DNA of 8,255 nucleotides from Oscillospiraceae bacterium (GTDB lineage Bacteria > Bacillota > Clostridia > Oscillospirales > Oscillospiraceae), in contig JAFRAF010000078.1 of the NCBI GenBank assembly GCA_017405545.1, positions 1 to 8,255 on the forward strand, in the 5' to 3' direction. Position 1 is the stretch's first letter; every line of letters begins with the position of its first letter. The notes beneath the pieces were generated by a model. That model had not been told where the DNA came from. It did no database searches and saw nothing but the letters and a program-made list of their open reading frames with translations. Shown here piece by piece: positions 1 to 5,971 of this stretch. Made by a program: the position numbers and the translations under genes.

Positions 1-620
1 TCGTGGGCGAATCCGGCTCCGGCAAATCCACGCTCTCGAAAGCCATCCTCGGCATGATAAAGGACGTCGACGGCGAGATAAACAGCCGCTGCACAGGCAC
101 TCAGATGGTGTTTCAGGACCCCATCGGCTCCCTAAACCCCGCCCGCAAGGTGGGCTGGATAATAGACGAGTCGCTCCGTCTCAAGGGCGGGCTCAGCAAA
201 GCCCAGCGCAAGGAGGCCGCCGTCCAGATCCTGGACAAGGTTGGACTCGCCCCCAAATATCTGGAGCGCTATCCCCGGGAGCTCTCCGGCGGACAGTGCC
301 AGCGCGTGGCGATAGCCCTGTGCCTTTTACGCGAGCCGAAGCTCATAATAGCAGACGAGCCCGTATCGGCACTTGACGTGACAATACAGGCTCAGATACT
401 GAGTTTACTTTTAAATCTCCGCAAGGATTTAGGCTTGAGCTACCTGTTCATATCCCACGACATGGACGTTATATGGCAGATATGCGACCGGGTCATGGTT
501 ATGAAGAACGGCCGCATAGTCGAACAGGGCACCCGCGACGAGGTGTTTGACAACCCCAAGGACAGCTACACAAAGCAGCTGCTTGAGGCCACCAGCGCGG
601 ACTTTAATCCTGATATTTGA
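1..620 (+). CDS. ABC transporter ATP-binding protein, oligopeptide/dipeptide/nickel family (5'-truncated)
   Basis: Partial gene; the window opens inside the Walker A region, so roughly the first 35-40 residues are missing and the GTG at 3 is an internal valine, not a start. Numbered from that codon (205 residues): Walker A GESGSGKST 2-10, Q-loop Q38 in VFQDP, ABC signature LSGGQ 94-98, Walker B LIIADE 114-119, D-loop SALD 122-125, switch histidine H152. The insert around 'QDPIGSLNPARKV' and the 'DEPVSALDVTIQAQIL' stretch are typical of the DppF/OppF/NikE group, whose cytoplasmic ATPases power uptake of peptides or nickel chelates through a membrane permease pair. The protein stops soon after the 'YTKQLLEA' segment, so the long C-terminal extension of some OppD/OppF proteins is absent. 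Permease and partner ATPase genes would lie to the left, outside the window. The substrate cannot be told from this part. Confidence 0.93.
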   Translation, partial: VGESGSGKSTLSKAILGMIKDVDGEINSRCTGTQMVFQDPIGSLNPARKVGWIIDESLRLKGGLSKAQRKEAAVQILDKVGLAPKYLERYPRELSGGQCQRVAIALCLLREPKLIIADEPVSALDVTIQAQILSLLLNLRKDLGLSYLFISHDMDVIWQICDRVMVMKNGRIVEQGTRDEVFDNPKDSYTKQLLEATSADFNPDI

Positions 621-1641
621 CCAGCAGATCCAGGTTATACTTATCCGTCGAGCTGAAGTTGAGCTCGGATTCGTTCTTCGTCCTGCCGCTGTACCAGGGC
701 TGGCCCTTGAATATGTCGGCTATCTCCGGCGTTGAGAATATGTATCCGTTCCGGGCGTAGATGGTGTTTATCAGAAGCTGGACGTCATACTGGGACAGGC
801 CGGACACAAAGCTCTCGCTGAGCTTGTTCTGGACCTTTGAATATGACCAGATATAGCCCACTTCCGTGGAGGACTTGTCCTCCCTCGCCGCCCTGTACTG
901 AGTCAAAAGCGCCAGATTGCTCCTGTCCATGGAGGACATCCTCAGGGCGTTGGGGTCGCTTGTCACCGGCGTGTACCAGTTGAGCTGGCTGAAATAACTC
1001 TGAATTTTTGAATTGGAGAAGATATATCCGTTCTTCGCGTATATCTGATTTATAATAAACTGGAGCTCATCCCTGCTGAGATTCCTCAGCTCACTGTCGC
1101 TGAGATATGTGTTGGGATAGACCTTGTCGGCACTCGCCCTTGTCATTTCGGCAGGGGCGTAAGTATTTCCGCTGTCGGACGCCTGGGCGGAGCCCTGTGC
1201 GGCGTCCTGAGCGTTCTGGACATCCTCGTCCTTAAGCTTTACCGTGACACTGACGTCCTTGCTCACATTGGCGTACACGGCCGACGCGGCTGTGATCTTG
1301 CAGTTCCCCGCGCCCACGGCGAACACGATCCCGTTCGATACCGTGGCGACAGACGGATTGGTAGTGGACCATATGAGCTCCGTTGAATCCGGGTCAGCGG
1401 GGGTGAATACGGTCTTTATCTCGCTTGTATCCCCGAAATACATCTCCAGCTCGCTGGGGTAGCAGGCGATGGCGGTAAGAGGCGGCTTCGCCTCTTCAAC
1501 GGTCTCAGCGGCAGCTGTGTCCGCCTGCTGCTGCTCCTGCTGCCCGGCGGGCTTTCCGCCCATCATTTCACGTATACCGCAGCCGGCCAGAGCCGACATA
1601 AGGAGCAGGGCCGCGAATAATATGCACAGTATGCGTCTCAT
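604..1641 (-). CDS. Lipoprotein with Big_2 Ig-like domain and two YARHG domains
   Basis: 345 residues. The N-terminus is a lipoprotein signal peptide: RR, a hydrophobic run, then lipobox LAGC with C21 as the acylated cysteine. A Q/E/A-rich linker (about 30-52) follows. Residues about 55-135 look like a bacterial Ig-like Big_2 domain (…LIWSTTNPSVATVSNG…). A second Q/A/S-rich linker (about 140-170) leads to two tandem YARHG-type domains at about 177-250 and 264-345, marked by YAKNGYIF (201-208) and YARNGYIF (295-302), each followed about 14 residues later by a tryptophan-tyrosine pair. YARHG domains are extracellular and of unknown biochemical role. The start is well set: a GGGAGGA site at 1648-1654 lies 6 nt from the ATG. 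The gene is divergent from the LRR/SLH gene and overlaps the ABC ATPase gene tail-to-tail by 17 bp. Probably membrane-anchored and facing the wall; its function is not known. Confidence 0.9.
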   Translation of the reverse strand: MRRILCILFAALLLMSALAGCGIREMMGGKPAGQQEQQQADTAAAETVEEAKPPLTAIACYPSELEMYFGDTSEIKTVFTPADPDSTELIWSTTNPSVATVSNGIVFAVGAGNCKITAASAVYANVSKDVSVTVKLKDEDVQNAQDAAQGSAQASDSGNTYAPAEMTRASADKVYPNTYLSDSELRNLSRDELQFIINQIYAKNGYIFSNSKIQSYFSQLNWYTPVTSDPNALRMSSMDRSNLALLTQYRAAREDKSSTEVGYIWSYSKVQNKLSESFVSGLSQYDVQLLINTIYARNGYIFSTPEIADIFKGQPWYSGRTKNESELNFSSTDKYNLDLLVKYQD

Positions 1642-1682
1642 CTGTTATCCTCCCGTTTTTTCTAAGAGTCTTTCATTTTGTC

Positions 1683-1711
1683 ATTATATAGTATTATCCC
1701 GCCGAATTCAA
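1683..1711 (-). promoter_or_regulatory. Sigma-A-type promoter of the YARHG lipoprotein gene
   Basis: On the minus strand a -35 box TTGAAT (1706-1711) and a perfect -10 box TATAAT (1683-1688) are separated by exactly 17 bp. They lie about 42 bp upstream of the lipoprotein ATG, giving a leader of roughly 35 nt that contains the GGGAGGA ribosome-binding site. Confidence 0.8.
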
Positions 1712-1821
1712 GCCTGTTGCAGTGTTATGAGCTCGATTTGGCAAATAATATGGCGGTTTTACCCGATTTTTGCATTATTCCGCATTTAAGCGGCAAGAAC
1801 TCCTCTCCTATACGGCATCAC

Positions 1822-1844
1822 ATTGAAATACCGTATTGAAATAC
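1822..1844 (+). repeat. Tandem direct repeat ATTGAAATAC x2
   Basis: ATTGAAATAC occurs at 1822-1831 and again at 1835-1844, a 13-bp period. The second copy contains the -35 box (TTGAAA, 1836-1841) of the LRR/SLH gene promoter. It may be a duplicated regulatory half-site or simply a chance AT-rich repeat. Confidence 0.5.
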
Positions 1845-1864
1845 TTTTATCACTCTGATAAAAT
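1836..1864 (+). promoter_or_regulatory. Sigma-A-type promoter of the LRR/SLH gene
   Basis: A -35 box TTGAAA (1836-1841) and a -10 box TAAAAT (1859-1864) are separated by exactly 17 bp. The TG at 1856-1857 before the -10 fits the extended -10 pattern. The expected start of transcription is near 1871, giving a leader of about 85 nt before the ATG at 1956. Within that leader CACTCTT (1874-1880) can pair with AAGAGTG (1912-1918). Confidence 0.75.
1845..1863. promoter_or_regulatory. Candidate operator: perfect 8-bp dyad TTTTATCA-CTC-TGATAAAA
   Basis: TTTTATCA (1845-1852) and TGATAAAA (1856-1863) are perfect inverted copies around a 3-nt centre. The dyad covers most of the spacer and all but the last base of the -10 box of the LRR/SLH promoter, the usual place for a repressor dimer to block RNA polymerase. 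It is too AT-rich and lacks the following T-tract position to be a terminator. The regulator is unknown; I do not recognise this as a standard Fur, PerR, Rex or CodY box. Confidence 0.55.
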
Positions 1865-1955
1865 TTCTTTAATCACTCTTCCCTGGCGCAGAATATGGAG
1901 TCCGCACAATAAAGAGTGCTCTGAAAATCTACTCAACAGTTTTGGAGGTTACTTT

Positions 1956-3386
1956 ATGAAGAGAAAAATACTGACTTTGGCCCTGAGCCTTGCGCTGTGC
2001 CTGGCCCTGAGTATCACGGCGTCCGCCGTCAAGTCGGATACAGACGTTTCCTATCCCGTCACCGGAGGCAACATCTATTTTGACAAAATAACCGGGACAG
2101 TAACCGGCTGCGACGACTATGTTACAGCGGCTAATATACCCGCCTCCATTCAGGGGGTAACGGTCAAAGGGATCGGCGCGCATGCTTTCAGTATGCCCTA
2201 TGGAGATCTGACTTCTGTTACACTGCCCGATACCGTGACTTGGATAGGCGACAGCGCCTTTTATTCCGCAAAATTTACCGGGATCTCACTTCCGTCCGGA
2301 CTTACAAGAATAGGAGAATCCGCATTTTCAGAGTGCAACAACCTGAAAAGCATCCGTATTCCCGCAGGGGTCAGCACTGTGTCAGGATGGGCCTTCTACG
2401 GATGCAACGACCTTAAGGATGTCACACTGGTAAACGGCATAAGCTCATTGGGAGATTACGCCTTTTCGGAGTGTGACAGTCTGGCGCAGATTACAATCCC
2501 TGACAGTGTTACAAATCTGGGTATCGGGGTTTTTCAAAACTGCGACAGCCTGGTTGATGTAAAGCTTTCCTCGGGATTGTCAGCCATACCCATAGCCTGC
2601 TTCCAGTCGAGCGAGCGACTTGCAAGCATTACCATCCCCGAGGGTGTTTCCGTAATTGAGGAATCCGCTTTCTGGGGATGCGACAGCTTAAGCTCGATCT
2701 CTGTTCCGGCCAGCGTCACCAGTATCGAGTCCAGCGGCATATACCACACAAATCGCCTGGCTACTATTTATTACGGCGGCACCGCTGCCCAGTGGGGCGA
2801 CATGGACATTTCCGACCGGGATTATCTGGAAGAGCTGTGCGCCGTGGCATTCGACAGCTATGCCAAGGGTGTCGACGCCACCTCCGGCTCTGTCAGGGGC
2901 TTCTCCGATGTACACCCCGGTGACTACTATGGCGACGCCGTCGCCTGGGCCAAAGGCAAGGGGATCACCACCGGTATGTCAGATACTCTCTTCGGCGCGT
3001 CCAGCACAGTCACCAGAGGTCAGGCGGTGACCTTCCTGTGGCGATCCAACGGCTGTCCCGAGCCCAACACCAAAAACAACCCATTCGCAGACGTGAAATC
3101 CAGCGACTATTATTACAAGGCCGTGCTGTGGGCTGTGGAGAATTCCATTACAAACGGCACTGACGCCACCCATTTCTCTCCCTCCAACACCTGCAAGTAT
3201 CAGGATATGCTCACCTTCCTGTGGAGGTCTCTGGGCGCTCCCGGCTTTACCGGAACAGGTACATACTGGTACAGTGAGCCCATGAACTGGGCATATAAAA
3301 GCAAAATGATCCTGACAGAGGATGTATCCTACTCCGAGTGCCCCCGCGCGGATGTCGTATACTTCCTGTGGGTCGCCCTCAACTAA
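1956..3386 (+). CDS. Secreted BspA-like leucine-rich-repeat protein with C-terminal SLH modules
   Basis: 476 residues from the ATG at 1956, chosen because a GGAGG at 1944-1948 sits 7 nt upstream and a classical signal peptide starts there (MKRK, hydrophobic core 5-20, likely cut after ASA at 24). The in-frame ATG at 1836 lies inside the promoter and has no RBS. Residues about 56-283 are BspA/LRR_5-type repeats of roughly 22-23 residues, each with an 'AF..C..L..I.IP..V..I' pattern, ending in the usual cap 'IYYGGTAAQW' (271-280). SLH-like modules follow: about 316-364 (FSDV… TRGQAVTFLWR), 377-425 (FADV… but CKYQ in place of the TR motif) and a reduced third copy at about 434-476. SLH modules hold proteins to cell-wall polymers, so this is probably a surface protein for binding other proteins, cells or host material. 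The ligand is unknown. It is monocistronic, with its own promoter and terminator. Confidence 0.9.
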   Translation: MKRKILTLALSLALCLALSITASAVKSDTDVSYPVTGGNIYFDKITGTVTGCDDYVTAANIPASIQGVTVKGIGAHAFSMPYGDLTSVTLPDTVTWIGDSAFYSAKFTGISLPSGLTRIGESAFSECNNLKSIRIPAGVSTVSGWAFYGCNDLKDVTLVNGISSLGDYAFSECDSLAQITIPDSVTNLGIGVFQNCDSLVDVKLSSGLSAIPIACFQSSERLASITIPEGVSVIEESAFWGCDSLSSISVPASVTSIESSGIYHTNRLATIYYGGTAAQWGDMDISDRDYLEELCAVAFDSYAKGVDATSGSVRGFSDVHPGDYYGDAVAWAKGKGITTGMSDTLFGASSTVTRGQAVTFLWRSNGCPEPNTKNNPFADVKSSDYYYKAVLWAVENSITNGTDATHFSPSNTCKYQDMLTFLWRSLGAPGFTGTGTYWYSEPMNWAYKSKMILTEDVSYSECPRADVVYFLWVALN

Positions 3387-3416
3387 GCGGCATATAATAA
3401 ACATACGGTAACACGC

Positions 3417-3460
3417 AAACGAGGCCCGGTGTATGACACCGAGCCTCGTTTTATTATTTA
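3417..3460 (+). terminator. Rho-independent terminator of the LRR/SLH gene
   Basis: The left arm (3417-3432) and right arm (3436-3451) form about 16 bp with one C/A mismatch and a 3-nt ATG loop, followed by a T-rich tail (TTTTATTATTT, 3449-3459). It begins 31 nt after the stop codon. On the minus strand the hairpin lies about 25 nt beyond the pyrF stop but is followed only by TTTG, so it may act weakly in both directions. Confidence 0.9.
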
Positions 3461-3474
3461 CACCTGATATCCTT

Positions 3475-4392
3475 TTACAGTCCGCACACGCCGCGCAGGG
3501 CGTCGCGCATGCGGAGGGCCTCCGCTCTGGCGGCTTCCGCGTAGTCCCGGCCATCTTTACCGGTCTTCTGCCAGGCGCATATTATGGCCCTGGATGAGTT
3601 GATCACGGCGCCGCAGCCCTTGTCGAAGGCGCCCACGACATCCTCAGCTCCTCCCCCCTGGGCGCCATATCCGGGCACAAGGAAGAAAGTATGGGGCAGC
3701 TTCTGTCTCAGCTCTGTGAGCTGCCGCGGATATGTGGCCCCCACAACGGCCCCGGTGCAGGTATAGCCGTGCCTGCCAAGGCTGTCGTCGGCCAGAGCCT
3801 CGATGAGTCTGCCCACCCGGACATATACGCTCTCCCCCTCTATCTTCAGATCCTGAAGCTGGCCCGAGGAGGGGTTTGAGGTTTTGACAAGGGTGAATAT
3901 GCTCTTGTCGAAGCGCCTGCATATATCAATAAAGGGCTTTATGCCGTCCTCGCCCAGATAGGGGTTCACGGTGACGCTGTCGAAGTCAAAGGGGCAGAGC
4001 TTCTCCCCGCCGAGCTCCACATCGCCCAGATAGGCCTCCGCATAAGCCGTGGCGGTGGAGCCGATGTCGTTTCGCTTCACGTCGCCTATGACGTACATGC
4101 CCTTTTCACGGGCGTAGTCCCCGGTGAGTCTGAGGGTGCGCACGCCCTCCCAGCCCAGCAGCTCGTAATACGCCGACTGGAGCTTCACGGCGGGCACAAT
4201 GTCGCACAGGGCGTCGATGAGGCCCCGGTTGAACTCCAAAAAGGCCTCCGCCGCCGCCGAGAGCGTCTTTCCCCACTCGGCGATGTGACGGCTCATTATG
4301 AACTCGGGCACGTACTCCGGTCTGGGGTCAAGGCCGGCAACTGTCGGGTTTGTCTTTTCCAGTATCCTGTCCTGCAATATATCAATAGACAT
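3475..4392 (-). CDS. pyrF: Orotidine 5'-phosphate decarboxylase, long (type 2) form
   Basis: 305 residues, the length of the long 'type 2' OMP decarboxylases rather than the ~230-residue short form. It converts OMP to UMP, the last step of de novo pyrimidine synthesis, in the cytoplasm. Visible family features: LDPRPEYVP at 21-29, K70 in PAVKLQ, the catalytic D-x-K-x-x-D array in DVKRNDIGSTA (D104, K106, D109), TVNPYLG 141-147, the phosphate-binding segment VPGYGAQGG 239-247, and NSSRAI with R268. A GGAGGA site at 4399-4404 lies 6 nt before the ATG, inside the end of pyrC. The pyrC stop is only 3 nt upstream, so the two genes are almost certainly co-transcribed and probably translationally coupled. 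All key residues are present, and nothing suggests decay. Confidence 0.96.
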   Translation of the reverse strand: MSIDILQDRILEKTNPTVAGLDPRPEYVPEFIMSRHIAEWGKTLSAAAEAFLEFNRGLIDALCDIVPAVKLQSAYYELLGWEGVRTLRLTGDYAREKGMYVIGDVKRNDIGSTATAYAEAYLGDVELGGEKLCPFDFDSVTVNPYLGEDGIKPFIDICRRFDKSIFTLVKTSNPSSGQLQDLKIEGESVYVRVGRLIEALADDSLGRHGYTCTGAVVGATYPRQLTELRQKLPHTFFLVPGYGAQGGGAEDVVGAFDKGCGAVINSSRAIICAWQKTGKDGRDYAEAARAEALRMRDALRGVCGL

Positions 4393-4395
4393 GCT

Positions 4396-5658
4396 CTATC
4401 CTCCGTAAACTGTTTTGCCGTCGGCTATGGTGTATTTCACCCGTCCCCTGAGCTTAAAGCCGCCGAAGGGCGTGTTCCGCGCCCTGGATTTGAACTTTTC
4501 CGGCTCCACCGTCCACTCCTCGTCCGGGTCGAAGAGCACTATGTCGGCGGGTGATCCGATTTTAAGACTGCCTCCCGGCACGCCGGCGATAGCCGCCGGG
4601 TTTGCGGACATGAGGCGTATCACGCTTTCAAGCGTGAAGCCCTCCTCCCCGCAGAGCCTTGTCAAGGCCAGGGCAAGGGAGGTCTCCAGCCCCACCATCC
4701 CGCTGGGGGCGTTCTCCAGGCCACGGGACTTTTCCTCCGCGCTGTGGGGCGCGTGATCCGTGGAGACGGCGTCCAGCGTGCCGTCTCTCAGCCCCTCTAT
4801 TATGGCCCTGACATCCTCGTCGGTCCTAAGCGGCGGGTTCACCCGGGCGAGGGTCCCCTTTTCAAGCACCGCGCTCTCCGTGAGCGTGAAGTACTGGGGA
4901 CAGGTCTCGGCGCTGATATTCACTCCGGCGGCCTTGGCCCTTCTGATAATATCCACGGAGCCCTTTGAGCTCACATGGGCTATGTGCAGCCTGCCGCCGG
5001 TCTCCTTCGCCAGCATGGCGTCTCGGGCAACGATAAGCTCCTCCGCTATAGCGGGTCTGCCCGGCAGTCCGAGGGCCTTTGACACGGGCCCCTCGTTCAC
5101 CGCCCTGTTCCCGGCAAGTCCGCTGTCCTCGCAGTGGGCTATGATGAGGAGGCCTTCTTCCCCGGCCTTTTTAAGCGCCTCGCGCATGACGGAGGCCGAG
5201 TCTATGTTCCGTCCGTCGTCGGACAGGGCCGCCGCCCCGGCCCCCTTGAGGGCTTTGAAATCGGTGAGCTCCCGCCCCTCCTGTCCGACGGTGACCGCCC
5301 CGCAGGGCCTGACCTTTACGCCCGTAGAGGCCGCTCTGGCGATGACGCAGCGTATGAGCTCCGGACTGTCTAATACCGGGCTGGTGTTGGGCATGCACAG
5401 GAGCGTTGTCACTCCCCCGGCCGCGGCAGCCGCGCAGCCGGTGACGATGTCCTCCTTGTGGGTCTGTCCCGGGTCCCTCAGATGGACATGCAGGTCCACA
5501 AGGCCCGGCGCCGCCGCAAGGCCGCGGGCGTCTATCACCCTGTCGGCCAGACTCTCGTCGAAGGGCTCGCAGAGTCTTCCGTCTTTTATATACAGATCCC
5601 CCTCATGGGCGCTGCCGCCTGCGGGGTCAACTATTCGGGCGTTTTTGATTATCATCAT
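4396..5658 (-). CDS. pyrC: Dihydroorotase, class I (zinc amidohydrolase)
   Basis: 420 residues from the ATG at 5658. It closes carbamoyl-aspartate to dihydroorotate, step three of pyrimidine synthesis. Metal and active-site residues of the class I (Bacillus/Aquifex-like) family are in place: H57 and H59 in DLHVHLRDPG, the bridging aspartate of LSDDGRN (D147/D148) instead of a carboxylated lysine, H175 in IIAHCED, H228 in LHIAHVSS, D301 in STDHAPHS. PNTSP (90-94) and NPPLR (274-278) are also typical. Start choice: the frame is open back to a TTG at 5697, but the -10 box of the likely promoter lies within that extension; GGTGAT at 5663-5668 matches the distal part of the anti-Shine-Dalgarno and suits the ATG at 5658. 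ATG at 5655 is a close alternative. First gene of the pyrC-pyrF pair. Confidence 0.95.
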   Translation of the reverse strand: MMIIKNARIVDPAGGSAHEGDLYIKDGRLCEPFDESLADRVIDARGLAAAPGLVDLHVHLRDPGQTHKEDIVTGCAAAAAGGVTTLLCMPNTSPVLDSPELIRCVIARAASTGVKVRPCGAVTVGQEGRELTDFKALKGAGAAALSDDGRNIDSASVMREALKKAGEEGLLIIAHCEDSGLAGNRAVNEGPVSKALGLPGRPAIAEELIVARDAMLAKETGGRLHIAHVSSKGSVDIIRRAKAAGVNISAETCPQYFTLTESAVLEKGTLARVNPPLRTDEDVRAIIEGLRDGTLDAVSTDHAPHSAEEKSRGLENAPSGMVGLETSLALALTRLCGEEGFTLESVIRLMSANPAAIAGVPGGSLKIGSPADIVLFDPDEEWTVEPEKFKSRARNTPFGGFKLRGRVKYTIADGKTVYGG

Positions 5659-5662
5659 ATGC

Positions 5663-5668
5663 ATCACC
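5663..5668 (-). promoter_or_regulatory. Ribosome-binding site deciding the pyrC start
   Basis: On the minus strand GGTGAT is complementary to the GGAGGTGAT-binding end of 16S rRNA but lacks the first GGA. It is 4 nt before the ATG at 5658 and 7 nt before the ATG at 5655, so it supports a start there over the TTG at 5697. It is weaker than the GGAGG sites of the other genes in the window. Confidence 0.55.
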
Positions 5669-5675
5669 GTTTTGT

Positions 5676-5704
5676 ATTTTATCAAAAATTTTTCCAAACA
5701 TCAA
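5676..5704 (-). promoter_or_regulatory. Sigma-A-type promoter of pyrC-pyrF
   Basis: On the minus strand a -35 box TTGATG (5699-5704) and a -10 box TAAAAT (5676-5681) lie exactly 17 bp apart, with TG one base before the -10 (extended -10). Transcription should start near 5669, only about 10-12 nt before the ATG at 5658, so the leader would hold little more than the ribosome-binding site. Confidence 0.65.
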
Positions 5705-5759
5705 TATCCGTTCTGCGGGAATAATAATACCGAAATAACAAAAATACGGAGGGCTCAAC

Positions 5760-5927
5760 ATGTGTAAAACCGATTTTGCCAGAGGCGTCATCACCGGCGT
5801 GATCGCCGGAACCGCGGTGGGGATGATAGTAGCTCCCTCTAAAAAGGGCAGCAAAACCATGGCCGGGAAGGCGCTCAAGGCCGCCGGAGACCTTGTGGAG
5901 AACATCAGCGATTTCATGGGGCTTTAA
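5760..5927 (+). CDS. Small glycine-zipper membrane protein, YtxH-like
   Basis: 55 residues. ATG at 5760 with GGAGGG (5748-5753) 6 nt upstream; stop TAA at 5925-5927. After a short MCKTDFAR head, glycines at 9, 13, 17 and 21 form a regular GxxxGxxxGxxxG zipper within a hydrophobic stretch (about 9-25). This is followed by AP-S-K-K-G and a basic, partly amphipathic tail (KTMAGKALKAAG…). The 'hydrophobic glycine segment then APxxG' layout resembles the YtxH-like family of small Firmicute envelope/stress proteins, but the protein is shorter than most members. Probably a single-pass membrane protein that packs into oligomers; no specific function can be given. It is divergent from pyrC (101 bp between start codons) and has its own terminator directly after it, so it is a monocistronic unit. 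The RBS and terminator make it a convincing real gene despite its size. Confidence 0.85.
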   Translation: MCKTDFARGVITGVIAGTAVGMIVAPSKKGSKTMAGKALKAAGDLVENISDFMGL

Positions 5928-5934
5928 CTGACTT

Positions 5935-5971
5935 GAGGGGCCGCGTCTTTTGAAAATGCGGCCTCTTTTTT
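5935..5971 (+). terminator. Rho-independent terminator of the small YtxH-like gene
   Basis: GGCCGC (5939-5944) pairs with GCGGCC (5958-5963), extended outward by GAGG against TCTT with two wobble pairs, and is followed by TTTTTT (5966-5971). It begins 7 nt after the stop codon at 5927. Confidence 0.85.

Noticed and set aside
649..667. CGAGCT / AGCTCG inverted repeat as a terminator for the ABC ATPase gene.
   Set aside because: Only 6 bp, no T-tract after it, and it lies inside the coding sequence of the lipoprotein.
1836..1955. Forty-codon N-terminal extension of the LRR/SLH protein starting at ATG 1836.
   Set aside because: It overlaps the promoter, has no ribosome-binding site, and would bury the signal peptide that starts at 1956 behind a strong GGAGG.
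2979..3554. Minus-strand open frame of 191 codons spanning the end of the LRR/SLH gene and pyrF.
   Set aside because: Runs through the terminator hairpin, is antisense to the SLH modules, and overlaps pyrF out of frame.
5659..5697. Longer pyrC product starting at TTG 5697.
   Set aside because: A TTG start with no good RBS, lying across the -10 box; family members begin near MxIKNxRxxDP, which fits ATG 5658 or 5655.
4760..5767. Long plus-strand open frame (335 codons) antisense to pyrC.
   Set aside because: Low-complexity Ser/Ala/Pro-rich translation typical of the complement of a GC-rich gene; pyrC on the other strand has all its catalytic residues.
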